This document shows, one piece after another, positions 1 to 13,939 of a DNA stretch of 64,000 nt. A program made the translations under genes and the position numbers. The notes under the pieces were generated by a model. It saw nothing but the letters and a program-made list of their open reading frames with translations, ran no database searches and was not told the origin of the DNA. The stretch's first letter is position 1. Each line of letters opens with the position of its first letter. Source of the stretch: Sinonovacula constricta (Eukaryota; Mollusca; Bivalvia; Cardiida; Solecurtidae); the NCBI GenBank assembly GCA_007844125.1, contig CM017558.1:56645308-56709307 (forward strand). Reading direction: 5' to 3'.

Positions 1-2090
1 GGATATAAATTTACTCTCTTGTATCAGTTAGTTCACACTTTTGATTTAGTGTATATTTCCGTTTAAGTATTATTAAAAGCATATTAATCAGACATCTTTA
101 GTCTTCCATAACATAGTCCTTTATTATTATGTGTATATTTTGGTTTTATTTACCATATCAAATTATTACAGGATATTTGTTTACATTGTATAATTATTCT
201 GAAAATTCATATTAGACTCTCATTAAGGAATTTAAATGATTCTATAACAGTTACTTTTCCAATGGGTGTCAATGGTCTGAAACCAATGGTTTAATATGTT
301 AATGTATATATATAATATCCTTCGTGACCTTAAAAGAAAAACAATCAATTTTAAATTAAACTTTGCAAACGTTATTTTTTATTTCACACCATTTAGATTA
401 TGAAGTTGGAAGGGTTTAATAAACAATTGTTATCAGATGTAAACCTATACAATTATACGATATTCAATACGAGTTCAAAGATGTGGTGCATATAAAATCA
501 GATAAATATCGAGTACACATTTACTTGATCAAGTACACATTTACTTGATCATTTAGTAAAATTGGGTTTTAAGAAGGGTCCTTAATGCTATAATAATGAT
601 ACAATGATAACATAGGAGCGATGTAAATAAGCTGGAAGTTAAAATTAAGGTAATGTATTCCTTTGCTGATACCAAGCAGACAACACATCGAAATCACATC
701 TATACTATTTAGCTACACGCTGTCCGACTTACTACAACCTGGACGAACGTAGCCATATGTCTGTTTCTTTGTTTTGTGATCGGGATAAATGTCATTTATT
801 GGGAACAAAGCAACAATTGTTTATGCGGAACAAATATAGTTTTATAGCTATTTTATATTACAAACGTGTATCTTCTGGCAGATTTCAATGATTATCTTTG
901 TTGTTGGCATATACGATTTACGCGTATTTTCTAAGAATTCTTTGTAAGTTAATACAACTTTAACAAAATGAAAGAAATAAAAAGTGCATGATTGTAGAAT
1001 TGTTAGTTATTGAATTAAAGACTGCTTATTGGGATGTCTCAAACGTCCTGCTTAAGTCGCAAGGTTTAATTGCTGTTCTTATAATTTTCAGACCTCTCAT
1101 GCAGTTTTTTGCTTTACCTGTTTATTGACTTTATAATAACATAAACAAGTTGTAAAATATTTTATTGAGAAACGTGGTTTTCAAAATTTGTTAAGTTTTC
1201 GTGATATTGTATTGCTACATTTGGGCAATTCTTCTTGATTACTTATTTGTAGTCATCAATGTTCATAAATAATATTTATAGAATTCAATTAAATCAGGAT
1301 TTGCTAGTATACAGCATTTTGGCATAGTAACGAAATCAGCCATATTATTCACTTGTCGTTTTAAGGTTAAAATTATGTGTTGAGTGGCATATCTCGAAAA
1401 TCTGACAAAATTAGGTGCAATTACATTAAGGTAGGAAATCATCGTTTCTGATATCTTGGTAGTAAACCGTTTTTGTGTTGACCTTGACTCTCTATACCTG
1501 ATGCAAGTATGGTAAGACCACATGCTGTTTGGTGTTCATATACGTACTTTCTTACTTACAATCAGTACACAAATGAGAACATTGTTTTCTTTTTTGCGTA
1601 TTGTCCCAAACAAAATGCTTTCCGTTAACAAAACTTAAGTGTGGTATAAGTTACCACATGCAACGTTTCAAAGAAAATTAACCGATATAGTAAAGATAAT
1701 TTGATCAGTGTACAACTGTATTTATCATAATTTAAACACTCAATGAAAAATTTAAGTAAACATCTCATGACACGTTTCAAGATAATACATATCTCACTGA
1801 TAAACGATGCTGTGTAAATGTAACCTCAGATATCAGATACCACTTTATGTCCTGTGTCAAAAAGGCCTACTTTGACGATTGTACTTATCTTTTCACATGC
1901 TTATTATTTTTGTTCTTGTTTAGTTAAGAAATACTTTATTTGCTTACCAACAATGGTTTATGGTTATGTCCAGAAGACGCCGTGTCATATAAGTACATAA
2001 GTTATAACATCGACCGACACATTTCAAACTACATATTGTACATTTTTAGAATAAAGTAATTTATATCAGTATATAGCTAAACGTTGAGTG
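1..2090. other. Non-coding, no gene recognised
   Basis: AT-rich sequence without a coding exon, RNA gene or mobile element that I can recognise. The only structure noted is a perfect 20-bp head-to-tail duplication at 512-531 and 532-551. Confidence 0.5.
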
Positions 2091-2106
2091 AATGTATAAA
2101 TTGAAG

Positions 2107-2107
<1 letters not shown>

Positions 2108-2177
<70 letters not shown>

Positions 2178-2284
2178 TCCCCCCCCTCTCTCTAATAAAA
2201 TAATTGAAGTTATAATTTCTCTCTCTCTCTCTCACTCAAATATACCTTACTTACAGGTGAATTTATGTAAAATAATTGAAGTTA

Positions 2285-2377
<93 letters not shown>

Positions 2378-2420
2378 TCACTCAAATATACAGGTTAATT
2401 TATGTAAAATAATTGAAGGA
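2108..2420. repeat. Compound (CT)n / flank tandem repeat
   Basis: Three CT tracts (2108-2193, 2217-2234, 2291-2374) are separated by the same short flank. The flank contains ACTCAAATATAC, then AATTTATGTAAAATAATTGAAG. The flank recurs after the second and third tracts, and its TAAAATAATTGAAGTTATAA part also follows the first. The array is therefore a low-copy tandem repeat whose unit is a microsatellite plus about 60 bp of unique sequence. The long open frame through it is only an L-S dipeptide run and is not a gene. Confidence 0.85.
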
Positions 2421-2756
2421 ATAACATTGGTGTCAAAATCGACATCGGCAGAAAATTAAATGTTAATTCTTCTATAATTGATAGAGATACTAAACAAAGT
2501 ATGTATTATGTTTAAGTTTTACAATATACTTTAATGCTTTTAATATTTATTCACAAAAATGTATTCGCCTTTATATTTAAAATATATTTTTCATGAAATG
2601 TTATTTCTCATTTTAATCCATTTTGCATTTCGTAAGAAACAGCTAACATTTTCACAGAAACACATTTGCTCCATATAGTTTTCCATGATAACTCTGCTAC
2701 AGGCGACCCTAACACAATAACTAAGTTTAGGAATTATTTGCTGTGGTCTTATGATT

Positions 2757-3552
2757 AATAGGTAAATAAGAAAAGGTCCTATAAAAATTTCCACAGATAT
2801 TCAAATTTTATCTACCAGTAGACAAAGGCAAACAAGGTAAAAATGTAAATGTGACAAAAACACAGAGACGAGACATAACATACATAAAGATAAAACCATT
2901 AGTTACCGCCTTAGAACGGTCAGTCGGCAAAAGGGCCAACTGTGGTGCTAAAACCTGTGGAGCGCTCCAACCTCGCACTTCCTGAAGGTTTTTCTATCAA
3001 ACAAACAGTGTAAATAAAAATATCCCGTCAAAGTGAAACAACTAACAGTAAGCACCTGCATCGGGAGTAAAAACAGAGATAATGAACTTATGTACATACA
3101 TAATGACTAGTTATAAAATTAACTAACAATATATGTACAATATGTACAGTAGATAAAAGCCTCGGCAACCTAAAAATTCCAAATAAGAGAGTTGTTTCAA
3201 ATAAAATAAAGCAGTACAAGCGCTGATATATTATAAGAACAATATAATGACGTCATACAATGCCATGACGTCATATGCCAAAAGTGTCAAAAGTGAAATG
3301 TACAAAATACGAAAGAAATCATACAATTTTAGAAAACAACCCAAATCAACAACAAAAAAACGTAATATTGTTTAGAGTTAATACGTTTAAAAAAACACAT
3401 CATAAAAGTCGAGGATTTATCCGCAGTTGACATATTATATGTAACAAAGGTACCAGAAATCCCGATGTTATACCTACTGTGCAATCTCACGTAAAGGGTA
3501 TGAGACAGCTCAAGTTGTCCCACCTATATAGGACACGACTGGAGAGATTAGG
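2757..3552 (-). mobile_element. Penelope-like element, 5'-truncated 3' end
   Basis: Reverse-complement match to the last ~0.75 kb of the longer element at 57485-59760. Shared landmarks are the terminal block ending in ATTTACCTAT, the GTCTCGTCTCTGTG block, the paired motifs around CGGTCAGTCGGCAAAAG, a CRE-like TGACGTCAT pair, and the CCTATATAGG box near its inner end. It contains no reverse transcriptase sequence, so it is a dead, 5'-truncated copy inserted in the opposite orientation. Confidence 0.8.
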
Positions 3553-4524
3553 AAACAAGAATGAAAACTTATTTGAAATTGAAAACTACGTTGGTTTTGT
3601 TTTATCATGTTTTCTTAAAAAGAATCCAAGAGTTTGTAAAAAAACATGTTAACTTAATATTCAATTAACTGAAATGTTAATGTCCTCCAGGTAGGAGAAT
3701 GAAATCACGATAAAAGTTTGAACATATTGTAACTGCTTAAATTTCATTTAGTTAATACTCTATCAAAATATGCATGCGCGATCATACTTTATGCGTATAC
3801 ATCATTCAAAAATAATACTCTCACTGATAAGATAGTGACTCAATATTATAACAGTTCACATGCAAGCCAAATGTAAAGGTAAGAACAAATCTGTGATGAG
3901 TCATTTAACAAAAAGAGAAAACCCAGTCCACTATTAAGCTAAGTCCAATGTGCTTGAAATTAACAAGTTGAAATTTAACATGTTTTGTAACAAAAGGCTT
4001 TAAGGAGACCTTTTCAAGATGATATTCATTGATTTTTATAAAAGATGCATTTTAATTGGAAATGTAATGCCATTTTAATTTAGTAGATATATTTAATATT
4101 AAACAAACCTAATGTTCTCTACAAATAGCTTTACTCGATAAATGTTTTTTCCTGCCAACGTGTATATGACATGATAGTTACTATTTAGCATTGCAACATA
4201 TAAAACAATTTGGATAGGTACACATGCCAGTCAAATGTTAAATCACTAACATCACTGTTTATATTTGGTCTACTTCACATGTCTCATATACTGACTTTCC
4301 TATTAACAGACAACCCGATATACACGTGGTGTTAATAGAATGAGTAACATTAGCTTAATAAGTAAGGCAGTTAAACAATTGCCATACTTTGTTTAGTTAA
4401 ATCTCAAAGATGCATTTTAAATAATGCAACCAGGAACAAAATAGAAATGATAATCATGTTTAAGGTTTGTTTTTGTTTAAAGTCTTAAAATAACATTTTT
4501 GTACATTCCAACGTTTTGATAATA
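3553..4524. other. Non-coding, no feature recognised
   Basis: AT-rich DNA with no supported exon, repeat or RNA gene. Confidence 0.45.
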
Positions 4525-4572
4525 TTGCACGACCACTCTCACCTTAGAGGTAACATACACGGATCCTAATAT
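4525..4572 (+). promoter_or_regulatory. Relic of the family's conserved 5' segment
   Basis: The stretch ACCACTCTCACCTTAGAGG matches the 5'-flank block found upstream of gene A (about 14065-14090) and gene B (about 45985-46010). The box reading AGATAAG in A and B has become AGGTAAC here. It lies about 0.75 kb upstream of a broken first exon. That this was a promoter or 5' UTR is inferred only from conservation and position. Confidence 0.35.
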
Positions 4573-5298
4573 CTGTGATGACTTTATTATTAAATGCAAA
4601 CTAGCTCGGTGAGTTGTATATGACGCCCTATTCTGAAAGTATTGTTAAAAAACATCGCGTTTATCTTTGCTTAAAAGGTTTCAACCTGTTAAAAGTCGTA
4701 TAAACGATTAAAAGGATCTTCGATTTGTCATTTAGAATACGTTCATTATCAATAAGAACGGTAAGCAAACAGCATTTAACTTTTGTGAATATGGAATACA
4801 GCTAGGATATATGTTAGCGCTGGTAATGCAATATGTATCTTTCATGTTGATAAATGCATTTACCTAAAATTAAGTCATGCATGATATCAACGAGATCAAA
4901 GTGGTCTATACAAATAAATTGTCATTTTCATGAACAAGCTCAGTAAACGCGTTGTGCACAATTTCGCTTATGTGCCCTATAAACTTAATAGTAATATTGT
5001 GTTTAGACATATATGACTTAATTTGTATTTACAAAAGAACAATTGTTAAAATATGTCGACAAATCTATTTTTATTTAAAACGTTCATAAGCTAGTATTGT
5101 TTGAATGATCCCTTAAAATCCCTAAGAATAAAGTGCTGTTTTTAATTATATACATCCAATAAAACGCAATAAATAAATTTGCGCTAAAGCAGTAAAATGT
5201 TCATCTGCAAATAAATGTGTATTACTAGTTGTTTTTTGTTTATTTATTGTTACATTTAAGTGTTGATGTTTTGGCAGGGTATGCTTGCAGTGCAAGGA

Positions 5299-5752
5299 AT
5301 GGACGTTTGTCTGGTAATAATGCATCCGCCAATCGTTGCGGAAGAGTGCGAGTCCTATTTATTGTTGCCATACTGAAACTGTTAAGCTCGTTATATATTT
5401 TATATTACACTGAAAATAAAGACTGTGTATTATTTAAACCTTAACATAAACACAATTATATTTGATATTTGGTCACAATGAGAACATGCATGATTGATAA
5501 AATTCTTATAACAAAATAACAAACATATTCTTCTTGCTGCAGTGTTCAACACAGCAGTAGGCAAGCTGGTCATGATGTCATCAACACCGAACTACTATGG
5601 ACTTTGAGAGGGCGGTTGTATGGTGGATGGAAATATAAACACAAATGCTAAAAGTTGTTGCGCCAATACAGACAATAAAGAAAATTCTTGCATCACGGTC
5701 GACTTGCTCCAGAAATTCTCTGTAGAAAAAGTATATGTCAAGTGGAGAACAG
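5299..5752 (+). pseudogene. Receptor-family relic 1: signal exon plus first lectin half-exon
   Basis: Two exons homologous to exons 1 and 2 of genes A and B. The first (5299-5347) ends in the family sequence for VAEE followed by a split T codon, but its donor is GCGAGT instead of GTGAGT, and the hydrophobic leader is eroded. The second (5543-5752, after a CTGCAG acceptor) keeps the reading MMSSTPNYYGL, VDGNIN and an SCCANTD motif. It has TGA at 5605-5607 where genes A and B have TGG. The exon is 210 nt, against 231 in A and 228 in B. No exon 3 follows. The downstream intron is shared with gene B, including a SINE. This is a pseudogene, or at most a very short transcript. Confidence 0.8.
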
Positions 5753-5946
5753 GTCAATAAAGTATTGTTTAACTTTCTATCATTTAACAAACTTCATCAT
5801 TTTGTATCTTTGTAAGAACATTTACAATATATAAAGTCCATGGATTACTGTGAATGTTTATCGAATATGTGTCTGATTAACTCATAGGGGAAACCTGTAA
5901 AGAGAACAGAACCGAACGCCGTCACTACAAGTATATACAATAGTAA

Positions 5947-6178
5947 GTTGGACGCCCATGGTCGAGTGGTAGAGTCGCTGCCTTATAACTACTCTGTCTG
6001 GTAGCGTTTCAGGTTCATTTGTTCGAGTCTCGGTCGGTCCTCGATGAGGACAAGTTTTATAGCTGACATGCGTTGCAACGGCGGTTCTGTCTTGGCACTG
6101 ATTCACCAAAAAAGCTGGACGTCGCAATTGTAATCGTTATTGTGTTGCTATGGCGTATTTCTATAAACAAAAAAAAAA
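5947..6178 (+). repeat. tRNA-derived SINE (copy 1 of family I)
   Basis: The head shows a Pol III A box (TGGTCGAGTGGTAGAGTC) and B box (GTTCGAGTC), then a body and an A-rich tail (AAACAAAAAAAAAATAATAATAAG). The body around GGCGGTTCTGTC and TCACCAAAAAAGCTGGACGTCGC matches the copy at about 47700-47905 in the equivalent intron of gene B. The anticodon region and the long insert show it is not a working tRNA gene. Confidence 0.65.
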
Positions 6179-7222
6179 ATAATAATAAGTACAAAGGTCA
6201 ATTAAGCAATGATACAGACGGATTCATCAATGCAAAGAATCAATTCAAGAACTACTCCAACTACTAATTGTCACTTTTATATTTACTTTTTGGACTATGT
6301 AGCTTTTACAAGCCTTTATATAGAACAGTTTTGTATTATGAATCTGTCTTAAAATAATTTATATTCAAACATTTCGTTGAAAATTCTGAAGAAATGTTAC
6401 ACCAATGTAGTCATAAAAACGTCATTCATAGCATTCCGCCAATAAAATAAAACTATTGCATTGTATTCACAAATCTAAACATTTCAAAAACACCCAATAT
6501 GTCACGTTTTTTATTAGGACTGGAGGCTTCCAATAATAGCCAGAGTTATTTATAGTTCGGGTCATTTATTTTTAGCGATAATCTGGATTACGGAAACGGA
6601 CTATACAGACTATAGATTCGTTGTAGATCTCTGTCCAAAGTTTCTATCTATATCGGATTATATCAATTTTAAAATGAACTTTTTATTCAAAATTCGGCCT
6701 ATTTATAGTGTTACCATTGATGACGCCAAAAACGGAATTAGATTTCGCGGAATCGTGCTGACCATGAATGGAACAGCCAACATGTGACATACAAAATGGC
6801 GGACGTTTTGAAAGATCCAGGCTTCTATCAATAATTTCTAGTTCTATTGCATTGCTAAGGATTATAAAAGTTAACAATTATGAAGTTAAGGTAAACATGT
6901 AATGGATTCATTTGAAGATCTATGTTGTAATTAACGAACAATCGATTATTTTGAATATATGCATATGGATGGTTACATTTCGGATAGTGTTACAGACTAA
7001 CAATATTGTATTCATCATTTCCTTTAAACTGAAAAAAACGACAGATTTTTTATTTTAATCCTTATGCAAAACAAGGTACGTAAAGTCGAAAATGTGATAT
7101 CAGCCATATACATACAAAACTGATGTCTGATCTGGCTAATGACCCTGCTCCTAATATAAAATAAGCTTGCTTTAACTTACTTAATAAAATTGTATGTAGC
7201 CCGATTTTCATAGACCATGCCA
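6179..7222. other. Non-coding; first part is intron sequence shared with gene B
   Basis: Up to about 6440 the sequence aligns to gene B intron 2 (about 47940-48140), with shared blocks such as CTTTTATA, AAATAATTTAT and TGTAGTCAT. Beyond that I recognise nothing. The expected exon 3 is absent. Confidence 0.5.
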
Positions 7223-7255
7223 CCCCCCCCCCCCCCCCCCAAAAAAAAAAAAAAA
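7223..7255. repeat. C18A15 homopolymer junction
   Basis: Eighteen C residues are directly followed by fifteen A residues. Such runs are prone to length error in any assembly. Confidence 0.95.
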
Positions 7256-7411
7256 GTCTGAAATGCATTCGGAAATTAAAATAGCGCGATTCAATTCTAT
7301 TCATGCACTTGACGTGTACATTCGTAATGAAATTTGTGGAGTGGAGTTGATGCAAGGATATTATTGCAAGCTGCTAACAATATTGAAAAAAAGATATCGG
7401 TCAACTTTGAC

Positions 7412-8060
<649 letters not shown>

Positions 8061-8070
8061 TCAACAGAAC

Positions 8071-8460
8071 ATGCACACAGTTCAATTGATGGGTAGAGTG
8101 ATGGCGTTCCGTCTCATATGCTGCCATGCAGTGTCAACGACGAATGCAAGTCAATTATTGTGATGATTTTATTAAATTTTATTCATAAGGTATTTACCTA
8201 GTTGGAAATTAAAAAAGAAATTTTAAAGTTGAATATGTGGTCAAAGTCATAGGTAAACCGGTCAGTATGTCAACATTGAACCTCACAAGACTTTTAGAGG
8301 GTGTCTGTATGGTAGATGGCAATCGAGCACAGGTGTAGCATGTTGATGTTTGCTAGCACAGCCTCTGAAGACAATTACTGGATTACAATGGACTTGCTCC
8401 AATAGTTGATCATTGTAAAAGTTTTTGTCAAAGGCAAAATATATTGACCAAAATCAAAGT
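8071..8460 (+). pseudogene. Receptor-family relic 2: signal exon plus first lectin half-exon
   Basis: The segment starting at the ATG at 8071 reads MHTVQLMGRVMAF and aligns with the signal-peptide exon of gene A ([12 protein letters not shown]). Its equivalent donor is GCAAGT after GAAT, and the exon is one base short, so the phase is wrong. The second part (about 8248-8460) keeps GKPV, MSTLN and MVDGN but has several stops, has lost the cysteine cluster and has no clear splice sites. It is more decayed than relic 1, so it is probably an older copy. Confidence 0.7.
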
Positions 8461-9850
8461 AAGGGTGCTTAGTTTTATATCATGCATAATTTTTTTATCA
8501 TTATATTTGGGTGGAACCTCTCCACAGCAACAATTGACAAAGACACGGAAAACTGTTGCTGCTGGGAGGCTTTATACAAGTCACGAATGTTGCCAAGTTA
8601 AACACCATATATAAAACACCTCTTTTATTTCAACATTACTTTTTGGGGTTTTTTTACTATAAAAGCTCTCTTCTTTAAAAACAGATGAAATAGAATGACA
8701 TATAAAGATAAAGAGTGTAATTTTAAACACGGTAAATTTCCTCATTAGCATACTCATATTAGTTTTAAAACCAAAACCAACTTTGGTAAACAGAGCTGAG
8801 CACTAAAATATGAATATAGATAAATACCTCATTCAGTCACAATAAACCAATTTGTACGCTAGAAATGAAAATTAGTATTTGTGACATTTTTCTCTCATTT
8901 CAAATTCACCAACAAACTGTTTTAGTTTTATCCATCATAAATTATACTTCCCATTATATTTATTTTTTCTTTCTCTTAGCACTGTTTTGATACAATTTGT
9001 AATCAAGCGTGTGTTTTTTTTCAAACTCGTTACCTTTCAAACATACACTGGATTAGCACTTCTTCTAAATATGTCAGCCATGCTTCCTAATCAGTGTACT
9101 CAAGTTTGACATTTCTCCAAAGGCTCGCAGGTGGTGCTCACAGCATCTAGAACAAAATTGTATTGCTGTTTATCTTTACTCTATCTTTTAAGTGGTTCAT
9201 CTCCTACATTTCATTTGCATATTTGTGTCTATGTCTAGTGCTGGTTCAGTTATAATTCAGAATTTTGACGGAATATTTTCATGTGTTTTTGTTAAGTGTA
9301 TTATTTGTTATTTGTGTTATTTGTTATTTGTATTATTTGTTTGAAAATTGTTGTATTCTTAGATCATTCTTTAGTTATGCCATATATGTTAAACAAATTA
9401 ACATTCTAATATTACGACGGCTTATCCAAAATTAATGTCACACTTTCTATAAATCGCATTAACATCTATGTAACCCATCCATTTTTTAAAAAATGAGCAA
9501 AACTTGAGTTCGTTATGACTTATATATGAAAACTATTGCTACATTTAGCTTAATACTTATTGTGAGCTGATTTCAAGTTCCGTTGAATGTTGTCGTATCA
9601 GCGTTTGTGAAATGTCAAAGTTTCTTACTTGATAACATTTTTATATAATGTAATAACACTTCATAACATCTTATATAGACAAGCAGTTGTTGTGTTTTTT
9701 TCAATGCCCCATTGATTGCAAATTTGGTTTTATACTGATTTGAAGGAGATGTTAAATAAACTTTAACCCCTTCTATCCACAGTATAAAGGCTGTTTATTT
9801 CAACATCACGCTAACTTAACGATATCCTGACTAGATAAGCCTTTCTTTGC
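8461..9850. other. Non-coding, no feature recognised
   Basis: Nothing recognised beyond short TTATTTG direct repeats near 9300-9345. Confidence 0.4.
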
Positions 9851-9865
9851 TCAAATAAACAATGT

Positions 9866-10945
9866 GATTTACCGAACTTACCTTTTCAGCATTTCTAGAC
9901 ATTCAGGTCAGTTTTCCAATGACGTCTGTACCTAGATATATGACAAGAGACACGATTTTAACTTTAGCATTTTGACTTATCCATACCTTGATCGCTACGT
10001 ACCTCCGCAACCTCCAAAATATTTACGAATCCCAACCTACAAAATTGACACTAGTAGGGTTGAAGATTTCAATGCTAGAAATCAGTTTTCCTTCTCACTA
10101 AAAATTGTTACTACTGCTTTAAATTCCAAAAATAATGAAAGCATTTACAAAACTCTTTCACGCAATGATTTTCTTGCTTAAAAATATAAAAGCCGTATAA
10201 ACAAATATGCAGCAGGACATAAGCCATCCTGCATTTTGTGAAAATGTTTTAAATAAGGTCAACGAAATCATTGGTCTCAATAACTTTTCTGAACCATTTA
10301 CAAAAAATATCAGGAAATGTATTTCTGATGGTTACAACCCGTAAAATCAGTCGTTGTACTGCAGTGCTTCCAATTGACTATTTTACAGTCAAGATATTTC
10401 ATTGTTTTAAAATTACTCTGCATTAACACACTACTTTAAGCCGTAATGTATACATTCACTGTTAAAATTTTGTCTCTTCATCTCTCTGGTCGTGCCTTAT
10501 ATAATTGAGACACCTTAAGCAGTCTACATGCTCTCACGTGAGATTACTCAGTAGGTATAACTTTGAGATATCGGTTTCTGTTATTTTTTAAACTGTTATT
10601 TGTGCACAAATACTTGGACTTTTATATTTCTTCGAATTTCCTTACCTTTAATTGCTTCATATACTAAAATTTTTCGTCGGTTGGGCTTGTTTTCTAAAAT
10701 TCAATATTTGCTTTCGTGTCAGAAATTATTCTTTACCATATTCTTATAATACGTCATCACTTGGGCTGTTTTATTTCAAGCTCTTTTGTTGGAACTGGTT
10801 TGTTTAGTTGCTGGGTTTTTTACATCCTGTATATCTTTTGACAGTTCATTACACTATTGTTGTACTGTTTGTAAATTATATTCAACGGTCAATATTTTCT
10901 CAGACTGACAGTTCCAAGATGGAAACTGTTGTGTTTTCTTTGTGT
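9866..10945 (+). mobile_element. Penelope-like element fragment, degenerate
   Basis: Translation gives FLDIQVSF, then PYLDRYVPPQ and VEDFNARNQFSFS, matching the C-terminal part of the protein coded at 58390-58955 in the copy inside gene B. Several frameshifts and stops follow. Downstream the 3' tail aligns (CACGTGAGATTACTCAGTAGG, then the GACTGACAGTTCCAAG block). The catalytic part of the reverse transcriptase is missing, so this copy is dead. Confidence 0.75.
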
Positions 10946-11268
10946 GTGCGAATGTATTGTTTAAACGTGGTTTAGAATAAAGGCATTTGATATAATCTAT
11001 CACAAATCATTATTTCACTCGAAAAAGTCATAAGTGAAAGTTTCCTTTATGTATTTAAATCCATGGACAAATTATAGTCCTGTGTTCAGTTTCTGAAGGA
11101 GTCGGGTCTGGCACAAGTAAGTCTAACATGTTTGTAATTTCTGCCTTTTCAACAGCCACATGTTTACATAAACGCATTAAGAAGATAGAAACAATGTTGC
11201 TCCTATGTATCAATGATTTGGTTGATATGTTAAAAGAAAATGTATATCAAGAATATGTATGGAAAAAA
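10946..11268. other. Non-coding spacer
   Basis: No feature recognised between the Penelope-like fragment and the inverted-repeat element. Confidence 0.4.
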
Positions 11269-11910
11269 CCCAATCTCACTAAAATCACATCCTAACTTTG
11301 GCCTCATTACTTTCCGCTGGTTAGGATCTGATAACATCCAGATAAAGGTCGCCTCGAAGTGACCTTTAAGTTATAAATATTAATGAGCCGATGACGTCAA
11401 ACTTGACCAAACTTGACCAATCAGAAACCTCGTTACACCGCGGTATCGTTGTCAGACAGCGACAAACACTTCGTTACCTTTTTCATATTCTGAAGGCGTT
11501 CTTCATTGATTCTAAGTTTTTGTTTGAACTGTTTTTGAGTGTGTTTGCTCCCACTACCCGTTATCAGAACCTGGAGAAATGACATCCCGCAAAAACAGCA
11601 CCGATCAACTAACGAATGTAATTTCTTTGGCGTTTGTTTTACTGGATCGCAAATGTCAATAGGGGCTGCCATCTTGAAAATGTGACGAACCTTTAATCGG
11701 AATACCTTGGACATTGCCGCTCAATATGAATTTCCGTAAATAACCGTTATCTGGCGAATATTCATGAAGTTATACCCCAACATTTTGCAGCCGACGATTT
11801 TATTGGCTAATCAAAGGTCAAATTGAGGTGACACCTAGGCGATGTCGTCAGATCCTAACCAGCGGAAAGTAATGAAGCGAAAGTTAGGATTTGATTTTAA
11901 TGAGATTGGG
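11269..11910. mobile_element. MITE-like element with ~63-bp terminal inverted repeats
   Basis: The first ~63 bp (starting CCCAATCTCACTAAAATCAC and ending GGTTAGGATCTGA) recurs inverted at 11848-11910 with only about five mismatches. The interior (about 515 bp) has no transposase; short open frames there are not convincing. No clear target-site duplication is visible beside the CCC/GGG ends, so the superfamily is unassigned. Length and structure fit a non-autonomous DNA transposon. Confidence 0.8.
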
Positions 11911-13935
11911 ACAATACCATGCCAGATAGTATGTGTCCGATGGTTGCAGATATGTGCTCAGTTTTTGCCAGAAAATAAGACACTTGTCTATATTACTATT
12001 ATGTAAAAGCATAGATATCCATAAAGCTGTTAAAGTATCTTAAACGATGTTGAAAGAGTATGCTCGTATTTAAATAAAGTAAACGTTTATTATTTTCAAC
12101 AGGATTTGATATTGTCTGGTTTGTTGGAGATTAAATGCTGAATGCTATATAATAGAAAAGTTATTGAAATCCAACAATAGCAATTTCGAGATTTAGGTGT
12201 GCTCATTGCCATAAATATTGAAATATGTTTGCATAAGAAGTGACCAATAGTGTGACCTCTGTGTAAGAAATAATAATAATGCAATAAAATGTAAATACCA
12301 TGTTTTTGTCCCAAATATAATGTAATACAAGAAATGTTTAATGTATCCTGGTACAATGGTAAAGAAATGTTGAATCGTTCCGTTTACGTTGGAGAAGATA
12401 CAATGATTGCAAAGATGAACATATTAGAACAAGTGTTAAGTATATTTTTATAAGTTACTCTATATAATTTAAGACATGTTTTAATTGTTTTATTCAGTGC
12501 ATTGTATAATGTGCAGCTTAACATGGCAATGTATGCGCCGTCATGTATTTTGCAGTTCAACAAAGTTTTAATCTATAAAACACGTATTAATGTTATTGCT
12601 AGCATATAACTGTAAGAATTCATGTTAATACTACATGGAGATGCCGTAGCTGAGAGTCAGCTAACCTGCGGTGCGCCGGTGGTTCTACCTAGACAAAAGT
12701 AATTATAAGACATAAGTTTAACATGTATTACGAGTCGGGTGCATTATATAAGGTCAGCAAACATATTGCATTGTAGTCATGCTTCTAAAGTCACTGTTAA
12801 AATTACAAACTATCCTGTAACTTTAGTAGATGAGCAAACTTACAACAACCAATGCTTAAAACACATGCATGGCAAATAAATAAAGAAACGTTAATGATAC
12901 TGATGTGTGATTGCAATGCATCTAGTATAAAGTCATTTGTTTCAAGCATAGTTTACCTTTTTTAAGTTCGTTTATCTAGAACAATAGACTTGTGGGATGG
13001 AAAGTAGACGAACCTGAAAAATGGTGCTATGCATATAGACAAGCATTAAGTATTTATTTTATTTAAATCCTTGATTACGTAATAACGAATCTTTAAGTAA
13101 AGTTAAATGTCAATGGTTTGTCAACAAATAATCTAAAAACGTAAACTGTGCTTCCGTTTAATTAACGAGCCAAGATAAATCTCAAGTTAAACGGTACGTC
13201 TAGAATGAAATCACTTGAATTGGAACTGCTTAACAAAATAAAGCAATGGGGATATAAGCACAGCACTTACTACACCTTGCGTGTACGCTTGTCAAACATA
13301 TGGTATTTTGATTTCATATCACACAATGTGCAATTACGCAAATACTATTGGTATGTTTGTGTAATTAAGCATTAATATATACCCACACTCATGGAATACT
13401 TAAATTAATCTCACCTTAAAGCGTTGAGTGTCAACACACCCACACAAGACAACCAGTCTGCTGATTTAGTTAAGTACATGCACAAGTATAATGTCCCAAT
13501 ATTAACATTGGTCTGATATAATATGTATCACACATCAAGAATGAAACCTAATATGAATAACATTCAGGCGAATTCGGTAGTTTCCATCCATGGCCAACAT
13601 TACAGTCTGGTAAAAAAAATCAAATGCAAATTATCAGTATTAATCTATTAACATCCCATAAAATATATTATTGCATGAAGGTCAGATGTATCAATGTTTT
13701 GGAATGATAAATGAAATGGATAGCCATCTACTCGTGTAATGTGTAATCAAAGAATTACATCCTTTTATATTTTGCTATTACTGTATACTAATCTAAGTTG
13801 TTAATTAAACCGCATTGTAGAAATAGAATTACGAATTGTCGAAAACTAATACTTAAGAAATATGACTACAATATCTATTTTCAAACTTATTTTAATAACT
13901 ATGTAAACACCCATAAGAAGAAGATCATTATCGGT
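11911..13935. other. Non-coding, no gene recognised
   Basis: AT-rich intergenic sequence without supported exons or repeats. A fragment near 12650-12715 has GC-rich words reminiscent of SINE bodies but no Pol III boxes. Confidence 0.4.
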
Positions 13936-13939
13936 AGTT

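Noticed and set aside
5947..6020. A functional tRNA gene
   Set aside because: Pol III boxes are present, but the stems do not fold as a tRNA and a SINE body and A-rich tail follow.
12640..12715. A third SINE family
   Set aside because: A few GC-rich words resemble SINE bodies, but there is no A/B box pair, tail or second copy.
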